Shown here: positions 1 to 5,238 of the stretch, one piece after another
Layout: each line of letters begins with the position of its first letter
Numbering within the stretch: the first letter of the stretch is position 1
Source of the DNA: an uncultured Bacilli bacterium
GTDB taxonomy: Bacteria > Bacillota_I > Bacilli_A > RF39 > UBA660
DNA length: 6,701 bases
Reading direction: 5' to 3'
NCBI GenBank assembly: GCA_934091015.1
Contig: CAKOKM010000045.1
Coordinates: 1-6,701, forward strand
Made by a program: the position numbers and the translations under genes
Notes under the pieces: model-generated
The model's input: only the letters and a program-made list of their open reading frames with translations
The model's database searches: none
Told to the model about the DNA's origin: nothing

Positions 1-150
1 AACCAAGTTATTACTGATTCTAAATTATATGATTCTATGGATTATAAACTATTAAAGGAACAAATTAATAAAATATTAGAAGCAGGCAAGTCTATATCTT
101 TGCACATTAATAGTAATTCAAATAAAGTTAAACAATTAAATTCAAAGTAA
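1..150 (+). CDS. C-terminal fragment of an unidentified protein
   Basis: An open frame runs from the first base to a TAA at 148-150 and encodes the last 49 residues of a protein whose start lies outside the window. The tail is polar and rich in Asn, Lys and Ser, with a probable helix (KLLKEQINKILEAGKSI) followed by a short segment and a disordered end. I do not recognise a family from this piece. Codon use and AT content match the downstream genes, and the stop is followed at once by a hairpin with a T-rich tail, which supports a real gene end. It lies 71 bases upstream of der on the same strand. Function is unknown. Confidence 0.6.
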   Translation, partial: NQVITDSKLYDSMDYKLLKEQINKILEAGKSISLHINSNSNKVKQLNSK

Positions 151-170
151 GCAAACAAAACTTACTTTTT
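144..170 (+). terminator. Possible intrinsic terminator overlapping the stop of the first gene
   Basis: AAAGTAAG at 144-151 is a perfect 8-bp inverted repeat with CTTACTTT at 161-168, around a 9-base loop, and the 3' arm runs into a short T stretch (166-170) and then ATTTT. The 5' arm includes the TAA stop of the upstream gene. The stem has only two G-C pairs, so termination is likely weak or partial, and some read-through into der is possible. Confidence 0.45.
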
Positions 171-194
171 ATTTTGCCTAATTTATGATAATAT
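162..194 (+). promoter_or_regulatory. Candidate promoter for the der operon
   Basis: TTACTT (162-167) is 16 bases ahead of TATGAT (184-189). An overlapping alternative is TG-A-TAATAT (186-194), an extended -10 form. Transcription would start near 196-202, leaving a short leader before the der start at 222. The -35 candidate lies inside the 3' arm of the preceding hairpin, so terminator and promoter would share DNA. The match to consensus is moderate, and in such AT-rich DNA chance matches are common. Confidence 0.4.
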
Positions 195-208
195 ATGGAT
201 TAGAAAAA

Positions 209-216
209 GAAGTGAT
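209..216 (+). promoter_or_regulatory. Ribosome binding site of der
   Basis: GAAGTGAT at 209-216 differs by one base from GAGGTGAT, the segment complementary to the 3' end of 16S rRNA, and lies a few bases before the ATG at 222. It supports this start and resembles the GTGATT-type site used by rimM. Confidence 0.6.
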
Positions 217-221
217 TAATT

Positions 222-1538
222 ATGCGAAAAACAGTATCCTTAATTGGAAGACCAAATACCGGAAAGAGTTCATTATTTAATAGATTAATAAATGAAAAAA
301 AATCTATAATTGATGATCAAGCCGGTGTTACTAGAGATCGTATTTATGGAATAGTAAACTATGAAGATAAAAGTTTTAATTTAATAGATACCGGTGGAAT
401 TGATTTAGAAAAAGCAACATTTAATGAAAATATTAAAATGCAAGCCGAACTTGCCATTGATGAATCAGATTTAATCGTATTTGTAATAGATGGTAAAGAA
501 GATTTAACAAGTAATGATTTATTAATATCTAGTCTTCTTAAAAAGAGTAATAAAGAAGTAATAGTTGCTGTAAATAAATTAGATGAAAAACATATGAATA
601 ACAATGTTTATAATTATTATGAACTTGGCTTTGATGCTTACTATCCTGTATCAGCTGAACATAATAAAGGAATTAAAGAGTTATTAAATGCGATTACAAA
701 AGATTTTAATCCCTATACAACCGAAGAAGATGATGCTACTTTAAAATTTTCCCTTATTGGAAGACCAAATGTTGGAAAAAGTAGTTTAGTAAATGCCTTA
801 TTAAATGAAGAACGTTCAATAGTCTCAAACGTTGCTGGAACTACTCGCGATGCTATTGATTCTCGTTTTACATATGAAAAAAATGATTATATCGTAATTG
901 ATACAGCTGGTATGCGTAAAAAAGGTAAGATTTATGAAAATATTGAAAAATACAGTTTGCTTAGAAGTCTTAAAGCAATTGAAAGATCAGATGTCTGTGT
1001 TCTTGTTTTAAACGCTGAAGAAGGAATAATTGAACATGATAAACATATTGCATCATACGCTATTGATGCAGGTAAAGCACTTGTAATATGTGTAAATAAA
1101 TGGGACCTAATAGATAATAAAGGTGAAGCAATTAAAACATGGACAAAATTAATTAGAAACAATTTCCAATTTGCTCCATATGCCCCTATTGTATTTTTAT
1201 CAAGTAAAACAAAATCACGAATTCATACATTAATGCCAGAAGTAATTAAAGCATATGAAGGCTTAACTAGAAGTGTTAAAACTAGTGTTTTAAATGATGT
1301 AATAAGAGAAGCAGTTCTAATACATGAACCACCTTCATATAAAGGAAAACGTTTAAAAATATACTTTGTTCATCAAACAGGAACAAAGCCACCTAAATTT
1401 GAATTTTCCGTTAACAATAAAACTCTAGTACACTTTAGTTATGAAAGATATTTAGAAAATCAAATTAGAGAAAACTTTGATTTTACTGGCACCCCTATAA
1501 TCTTTAAATTTACTAATCGTAGTGGCGATGATGAATAA
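222..1538 (+). CDS. der: Ribosome-assembly GTPase Der (EngA), double G-domain
   Basis: Der is an essential cytoplasmic GTPase that binds the maturing 50S subunit. The 438-residue length is typical. The first G domain shows the P-loop GRPNTGKS (9-16), VTRD (36-39), DTGG (56-59) and NKLD (118-121). The second shows GRPNVGKS (180-187), TTRD (207-210), DTAG (227-230) and NKWD (292-295). A C-terminal KH-like domain follows (about 355-430), with the family's HEPPSYKGKRLKIYF-type segment at 368-382. Two tandem G domains plus the KH domain identify Der beyond doubt. The first P-loop has Thr where Val is usual, a mild change. The ATG at 222 is backed by GAAGTGAT. The gene heads a co-directional run; its last 11 bases overlap the next gene, so the two are probably translationally coupled. 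Confidence 0.97.
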   Translation: MRKTVSLIGRPNTGKSSLFNRLINEKKSIIDDQAGVTRDRIYGIVNYEDKSFNLIDTGGIDLEKATFNENIKMQAELAIDESDLIVFVIDGKEDLTSNDLLISSLLKKSNKEVIVAVNKLDEKHMNNNVYNYYELGFDAYYPVSAEHNKGIKELLNAITKDFNPYTTEEDDATLKFSLIGRPNVGKSSLVNALLNEERSIVSNVAGTTRDAIDSRFTYEKNDYIVIDTAGMRKKGKIYENIEKYSLLRSLKAIERSDVCVLVLNAEEGIIEHDKHIASYAIDAGKALVICVNKWDLIDNKGEAIKTWTKLIRNNFQFAPYAPIVFLSSKTKSRIHTLMPEVIKAYEGLTRSVKTSVLNDVIREAVLIHEPPSYKGKRLKIYFVHQTGTKPPKFEFSVNNKTLVHFSYERYLENQIRENFDFTGTPIIFKFTNRSGDDE

Positions 1539-2163
1539 TAAAATTATAATTGATAATGAAGAATTCGAAATAATTGTTAATCGTAAAAGAATTAAAAATT
1601 TATACTTAAGAGTAAAAGAAGAAAATAGAATAGAGGTATCAGCTAACTTTTATACAACTAATAAAGAAATATTAAAAATAATAAATGATAATAAAGCCTT
1701 TATAATTAAGGCTAACAATAAACTTAAAGCAAATAAATTAAAACCTAATAAAATAATGTATTTAGGTGATGAATTATCTCTAATAGAAAGTGATAAAACA
1801 TTTATAGATAATAATTATATTTATGCTAAAAGTGAAGAAGATGCTGTAAATTACATATACAGTCTATGTTATGATGTATTTAGAACTAGATTAGAACGAA
1901 TAATGAATATGTTTGATGATTTGCCTAAGTTTACTTTAAGAGTTCGTAAAATGAAAACTAGATGGGGAGTATGTAATAAAAGTAGCATGACTGTAACTTT
2001 AAATACAGAACTAATTACTAAAGATGTTAATTTAATAGATTATGTAATTGTTCATGAACTATGTCACTTTAAGCATATGGATCATTCACCCAAATTTTGG
2101 AATGAAGTATCTAAATATTATCCCTATTACAAACAAGCAAGAAAGGAGTTAAATAATAAATGA
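1528..2163 (+). CDS. YgjP-like (DUF45) zinc metallopeptidase, M48-related
   Basis: This is a predicted cytoplasmic zinc-dependent protease-like protein of the YgjP/DUF45 group; the physiological substrate of the family is not established. The zinc signature HELCH is at 176-180 (numbered from 1528). The third ligand is probably His186 in the family's HMDHSPKFW pattern, and the characteristic KTRWGVC segment lies at about 143-149. The N-terminal half carries the usual strand-rich segment with RKRIKNLYLRV. There is no signal peptide or membrane segment. The start is uncertain: GTG 1522, ATG 1528 and ATG 1531 are in frame, none has a strong Shine-Dalgarno sequence, and all lie inside the end of der, which suggests coupled translation. 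I chose the first ATG. The 3' end overlaps the methyltransferase start as ATGA. A role in ribosome or protein quality control is only suggested by the neighbours. Confidence 0.88.
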   Translation: MMNNKIIIDNEEFEIIVNRKRIKNLYLRVKEENRIEVSANFYTTNKEILKIINDNKAFIIKANNKLKANKLKPNKIMYLGDELSLIESDKTFIDNNYIYAKSEEDAVNYIYSLCYDVFRTRLERIMNMFDDLPKFTLRVRKMKTRWGVCNKSSMTVTLNTELITKDVNLIDYVIVHELCHFKHMDHSPKFWNEVSKYYPYYKQARKELNNK

Positions 2164-2882
2164 TTGAATCAGTAAATAATGAAAGAGTAAAAGAAATTGC
2201 TAAATTGCATGATAAAAAATATCGTAAAATTAATAATAAGTTTCTTGCTGTAGGAAAACATTTAGTTGAAGAGGCCTTAAAAAAGAACTTAGTTTTAGAA
2301 TTATATTTGCTTGAAGGAACACCAAATACATATGGTTTTGATGCTACTTACGTATCCGAAAAAGTTATGAAAAAATTATCAGAACAAACAAGTAGTCCTA
2401 AGGAATTAGCAGTTTGTAAAATTGAAAATAATAACGAAATAATTGGCAATGTAGTTATACTAGATAACATAAAAGATCCTGGAAATCTAGGCACAATAAT
2501 TCGTTCAGCAGTTGCTTTTAATTATCAAACAATTATTTTATCAAAAGAGTGTGTTGATGTATATAACGGAAAAGTTATAAGATCAAGTGAAGGAATGCTA
2601 TTTAACATAAACATAATAATAGATGATATTGAAAAATATATTTATATATTAAAAAATAATGGTTATAAAATATATTCAACTGATGTAGTTACCGGAGTTA
2701 GCCCTCAAAAAGAAAATAATAAACATGCTATAATTATAGGTTCAGAAGCAAATGGTGTAAAGGATAGTGTTAAAGCTCTTGCCGATCAAAATTTAAAACT
2801 TGCCATGAATCCATTATGTGAAAGTCTTAATGCTGGAGTATCTGCAAGCATCCTAATGTATGAACTTGGTGGTAAAAAATGA
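2160..2882 (+). CDS. SpoU/TrmH-family rRNA 2'-O-ribose methyltransferase, YsgA (RlmP)-like
   Basis: This enzyme transfers a methyl group from SAM to a ribose 2'-OH in RNA, most likely 23S rRNA. At 240 residues it has the layout of SpoU enzymes: an N-terminal L30e-like RNA-binding domain (about 1-85, including EGKHLVEEAL-like VGKHLVEEAL at 31-40) and a C-terminal SPOUT knot domain. Motif 1 is NIKDPGNLGTIIRSA (103-117) with the catalytic-type Arg115, motif 2 is IIIGSEANGV (191-200), and motif 3 is SLNAGVSASILMYEL (222-236). The N-terminus and overall layout resemble B. subtilis YsgA, reported as RlmP acting on G2553 of 23S rRNA. RlmB or another TrmH paralogue remains possible, so I give no symbol. 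AAGGAG at 2143-2148 precedes the ATG at 2160. The gene overlaps both neighbours by ATGA junctions. Confidence 0.92.
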   Translation: MIESVNNERVKEIAKLHDKKYRKINNKFLAVGKHLVEEALKKNLVLELYLLEGTPNTYGFDATYVSEKVMKKLSEQTSSPKELAVCKIENNNEIIGNVVILDNIKDPGNLGTIIRSAVAFNYQTIILSKECVDVYNGKVIRSSEGMLFNINIIIDDIEKYIYILKNNGYKIYSTDVVTGVSPQKENNKHAIIIGSEANGVKDSVKALADQNLKLAMNPLCESLNAGVSASILMYELGGKK

Positions 2883-3550
2883 AAGATCTATCGTTTTTAA
2901 AATCCCGTTACTTTGTTTATAAAGGAATTTATGATAATAAAAATGTTTATGAAAATACTTTAGAGGCAATAAAAGTAGCAATCCGTAAAAATAAAGCCAT
3001 CTATTTAACTGTATGTGAAACCAAAGATAAAGAATTAATTATTTGTGAAAATGATTGTCTAACCAGAATTCAAAATCAAAAAGATAATATTAAAGATATG
3101 ACTTATGATGAAATATCATATTTGTCTTTTTATCATATTCCTAAATTATCGGAAATCTTAGAACTAACCAAAGACGTTCCTATTATTTTAAGTTTAAAAA
3201 TACATACTAAAAATGAAAAATTATTTAATTTATTGGATAATTATTCTGGTAAATTTGCTCTATTATCAACTGATATCAAAATAATAATGTGGTTAAATAA
3301 ACATCGTGAAAATTATATCGTAGGAGAAGTTATAACCAAACATAAAGGCTTTAATCTAGGATTCTATTTTATTAAATCAGACTTTAAAAGTTACAATATT
3401 GAATATTATGATAAAATAAAATTAAATAAATTAAGAGAAGAAAATATCGTTATTGGCTATTACGTTAATAATAAAAACAGTTTAAAAACTTATAATAATA
3501 TGTTTGATTCTTTAATAATAGATAATTATATTGGAATAACAAGTAGGTGA
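2879..3550 (+). CDS. Degenerate GDPD-fold protein, probable pseudoenzyme
   Basis: The 223-residue protein follows the pattern of glycerophosphodiester phosphodiesterases (TIM barrel), but the active site is gone. The YENTLEAIKVAI segment (24-35) matches the PENTL-x-A region of the family. The His-Arg-Gly motif is Tyr-Lys-Gly (14-16), the Glu-x-Asp metal pair is Tyr42-x-Thr44, the His-Asp pair of the HD segment is Glu57-Asn58, and the later Glu-x-Lys is Ser105-x-Lys107. The IPKLSEILEL segment (87-96) matches the family's IPTLEEvL region, and the C-terminal SLIIDNY resembles the closing strand. There is no signal peptide, so it is cytoplasmic, whereas many GDPDs are secreted or membrane-linked. 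It is intact, with normal codon use, so it is not a decaying pseudogene by inspection. GGTGG at 2868-2872 may act as its Shine-Dalgarno sequence. The start overlaps the upstream stop by ATGA. Hydrolase activity is unlikely; its actual role is unknown. Confidence 0.75.
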   Translation: MKDLSFLKSRYFVYKGIYDNKNVYENTLEAIKVAIRKNKAIYLTVCETKDKELIICENDCLTRIQNQKDNIKDMTYDEISYLSFYHIPKLSEILELTKDVPIILSLKIHTKNEKLFNLLDNYSGKFALLSTDIKIIMWLNKHRENYIVGEVITKHKGFNLGFYFIKSDFKSYNIEYYDKIKLNKLREENIVIGYYVNNKNSLKTYNNMFDSLIIDNYIGITSR

Positions 3551-3558
3551 TTAAGTTG
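3545..3558 (+). promoter_or_regulatory. Shine-Dalgarno that fixes a TTG start for rimM
   Basis: AGGTGATT at 3545-3552 is a near-perfect Shine-Dalgarno match and lies 6 bases (counted from AGGTG) before TTG at 3556-3558. The alternative start, GTG at 3547, lies inside this site and would have no site of its own. The same bases contain the TGA stop (3548-3550) of the upstream gene, so termination and re-initiation occur at one place. Confidence 0.65.
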
Positions 3559-4032
3559 GAAAAAATTTATATAGGTAAAATAGTTAATACATTTGGAATT
3601 AAAGGAGAACTTAAAATAGTATCTAAGTTCGAAATGCCAGATAGAGTATTTAAAGTTCATAACCAAATTATAATTAAAGATAAAAACTATGAAATAACAG
3701 GTGTTCGTTTTCATAAAAATAACTATTTAGTAGAACTTAACAATATCAAAGATATCAATAATATAGAATATTTAATTGGAAACGAAGTATATTATGCTAA
3801 AGAAGATTTAAATTTATCAGCCGAAGAATATTTAATAAGTGAATTAGTTAATTATAAAGTAATATCTAATAATAAGGAAATAGGCATAATAACTAATTAT
3901 GATGATAATAAAATTAATCCATTAATTAAAGTAAATAATAAATTTTATATTCCACTTAAAGGTTTTTATGAAAAAATAGACAAATTAAATAAAACAATTT
4001 ATGTTAAAGATGTAAGTGGGTTAATGTTATGA
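3556..4032 (+). CDS. rimM: 16S rRNA processing / 30S maturation factor RimM
   Basis: RimM binds ribosomal protein S19 and helps 30S head assembly and 16S rRNA maturation. Counted from the TTG start the protein has 158 residues, slightly short for the family (about 165-180). The N-terminal RimM domain begins with YIGKIVNTFGIKGELKI (5-21), the signature of the family (G-x-I-x-x-x-x-G-I-x-G-E-x-x-V/I). The C-terminal PRC-barrel follows the EEYLISELVNYKVI segment (the family's EEYY-x-x-DL pattern, here with the second aromatic replaced by Leu), and continues with IGIITNYDDNKINPLIKV and a FYIPL strand. Its partner trmD follows with an ATGA overlap at 4029-4032, the conserved order in bacteria. rpsP, the usual gene upstream, is absent here. 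Start choice: TTG 3556, because the GTG at 3547 is part of the ribosome binding site. Confidence 0.94.
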   Translation: MEKIYIGKIVNTFGIKGELKIVSKFEMPDRVFKVHNQIIIKDKNYEITGVRFHKNNYLVELNNIKDINNIEYLIGNEVYYAKEDLNLSAEEYLISELVNYKVISNNKEIGIITNYDDNKINPLIKVNNKFYIPLKGFYEKIDKLNKTIYVKDVSGLML

Positions 4033-4694
4033 AAATCAGTATATTAAGTTTATTTCCTAATATGTTTGATGGTTTTTTAACTGAATCTATTATTAAAAGA
4101 GCAATTAATGATAAAAAAGTAGAAATAGAAATAATAAATTTTCGTGATTACTCACCTTTAAATAATAAAATGGTTGATGATACTCCATATGGTGGAGGAG
4201 CAGGAATGGTTTTAAGATGTGAACCTATTTATGAAGCAATAGATGCTATTAAAACTGAAGATTCTTATATAATTATTATGGATCCAACTGGTACAACTTA
4301 TAAACAAGCAAAAGCTAAAGAACTAAGTACTAAAAAGCATTTAATAATAATTTGTGGTCATTATGAAGGTTTTGATGAAAGAATAAAACTTTTAGCCGAT
4401 GAAATAATCAGTATTGGTGATTTTGTCTTAACAGGTGGGGAATTACCTGCCATGATGATAACAGACTCTATTGTTAGATTAATTAGTGGAGTTATTAATA
4501 AAGAAAGTTTGGAAAGTGAAAGTTTTAATGATAATTTACTAGATTATCCAACATATACCAAACCCGAAGAATATAGAGGAATGAAAGTTCCAAGCATTTT
4601 ACTTTCTGGCAATCATCAAAAAATAGATGAATATCGTAAAAGTGAGAAAATAAGAGTAACAAGGGAAAAAAGAAATGATTTAATGGGGGATTAA
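4029..4694 (+). CDS. trmD: tRNA (guanine-37-N1)-methyltransferase TrmD
   Basis: TrmD methylates G37 of tRNAs with G36 using SAM, preventing +1 frameshifting; it acts as a cytoplasmic dimer. Conserved segments are present in order: ISLFP-type SILSLFPNMF (4-13), VDDTPYGGGAGM (49-60), ICGHYEGFDERI (108-119), the knot segment SIGDFVLTGGELPAM (128-142), Arg150 (the R154 equivalent of E. coli), LLDYPTYTKP (170-179) and VPSILLSGNH (187-196). The residue matching the catalytic Asp169 of E. coli (the EDSF motif) appears as Glu164 in SESF. The C-terminal domain ends soon after TREKRNDLM, so at 221 residues it is shorter than most (about 240). rimM overlaps by ATGA. rplS, usually next, is absent; a short unknown gene follows after 3 bases. 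Confidence 0.97.
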   Translation: MKISILSLFPNMFDGFLTESIIKRAINDKKVEIEIINFRDYSPLNNKMVDDTPYGGGAGMVLRCEPIYEAIDAIKTEDSYIIIMDPTGTTYKQAKAKELSTKKHLIIICGHYEGFDERIKLLADEIISIGDFVLTGGELPAMMITDSIVRLISGVINKESLESESFNDNLLDYPTYTKPEEYRGMKVPSILLSGNHQKIDEYRKSEKIRVTREKRNDLMGD

Positions 4695-4697
4695 ATT

Positions 4698-5099
4698 ATG
4701 TATAAATTATATAAAAATAAGAAAAAATATAAATTTAAAGAATCATTTGATTTCTTTAGTTATCCATTAATTTTAAATAATGTGGAAGTATCTATTGTAG
4801 ACGAAAGAATAATTAAAATATTTATTAAATCTAATATTAATTTTGATTTTTCTAAGTTAGCTAGTAAAGTAATTATCTTTTTAGATAATGATTCTGATGC
4901 TGATGATGGTACTTTATTGCTTTCAGAATTAAATAATTTAAGTAATATGATATTTAATTTGTATGCAGATTATTTTACAAAAACTGAATTAAATTATTAT
5001 ATGCGAAACATTAGATTACTAGTTCAAGAAATAAAAAAACGTGTTTTATTAAAAGAACAGTCTATGGAAAATACTATGCGTTCAAGAAGAAGCAGATAA
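4698..5099 (+). CDS. Small basic protein of unknown function at the end of the der-trmD operon
   Basis: I do not recognise this 133-residue protein. The N-terminus (1-20) is rich in Lys, Tyr and Phe. Residues 22-62 look like a strand-rich segment (VEVSIVDERIIKIFI). An acidic patch follows (DNDSDADDG, 63-71), then two predicted helices (about 72-92 and 95-120, ending EIKKRVLLKEQS), forming a probable helical hairpin, and an Arg/Ser tail (RSRRSR, 128-133) of a kind suited to nucleic-acid binding. There is no signal peptide or membrane segment. GGGGGATT at 4685-4692 gives a good Shine-Dalgarno sequence 7 bases from the ATG, and the gap to trmD is 3 bases, so it is translated as part of the operon. 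It occupies the place where rplS is normally found but shows no L19 features. Link to RNA or the ribosome is an inference from context and charge only. Confidence 0.75.
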   Translation: MYKLYKNKKKYKFKESFDFFSYPLILNNVEVSIVDERIIKIFIKSNINFDFSKLASKVIIFLDNDSDADDGTLLLSELNNLSNMIFNLYADYFTKTELNYYMRNIRLLVQEIKKRVLLKEQSMENTMRSRRSR

Positions 5100-5148
5100 C
5101 TTAACTTTACATAAATTAACAAAAAATGCTTTTAATAACAAATATACG

Positions 5149-5157
5149 TGATATAAT
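5149..5157 (+). promoter_or_regulatory. Extended -10 promoter of the glycosyltransferase gene
   Basis: TG-A-TATAAT at 5149-5157 is a perfect extended -10 element. No good -35 is present at 17 bases (CTTTTA at 5129-5134), and TTAACA at 5116-5121 is too far upstream, so the promoter would rely on the TG. Transcription would start near 5164, giving a leader of about 75 bases. The leader can form a small AU-only hairpin (TATATT-GAGA-AATATA, 5176-5191) with a GNRA-type loop. I see no clear terminator between 5100 and this promoter. Confidence 0.6.
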
Positions 5158-5221
5158 AAAAGAGATACAAGTTAATATATTGAGAAATATACTAAATTAA
5201 ATGTATAAATTATTAATGAAT

Positions 5222-5238
5222 AAGGTGTGAGAAGAAGT
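5222..5238 (+). promoter_or_regulatory. Ribosome binding region that favours the ATG at 5239
   Basis: AAGGTG (5222-5227) and GAGAAG (5229-5234) precede ATG 5239. The in-frame GTG at 5227 would overlap AAGGTG and leave almost no spacer, so ATG 5239 is the better start. Confidence 0.5.

Noticed and set aside
359..604. Minus-strand open frame inside der
   Set aside because: It is antisense to a fully supported der coding region, has low-complexity composition and no ribosome binding site or recognisable domain.
932..1162. Minus-strand open frame inside the second G domain of der
   Set aside because: It is a shadow of conserved der sequence; composition reflects the reverse complement, and no motif supports it.
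2879..3550. Functional glycerophosphodiester phosphodiesterase
   Set aside because: The His-Arg, Glu-x-Asp, His-Asp and Glu-x-Lys catalytic positions are nearly all substituted, so a plain enzyme annotation would mislead.
3526..3714. Minus-strand open frame across the GDPD-rimM junction
   Set aside because: It is rich in Phe, Tyr and Asn as expected from reverse-complemented AT-rich coding DNA and covers the conserved RimM N-terminus.
5101..5145. Terminator after the der-trmD operon
   Set aside because: TTAACTTTAC...ATTAAC and AAAAAATGCTTTT offer only very short imperfect pairing without a proper stem and T-run.
5201..5230. Nine-codon leader peptide (MYKLLMNKV) before the glycosyltransferase
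   Set aside because: It has no Shine-Dalgarno sequence, no run of regulatory codons and no paired attenuator hairpins; short frames like this are expected by chance.
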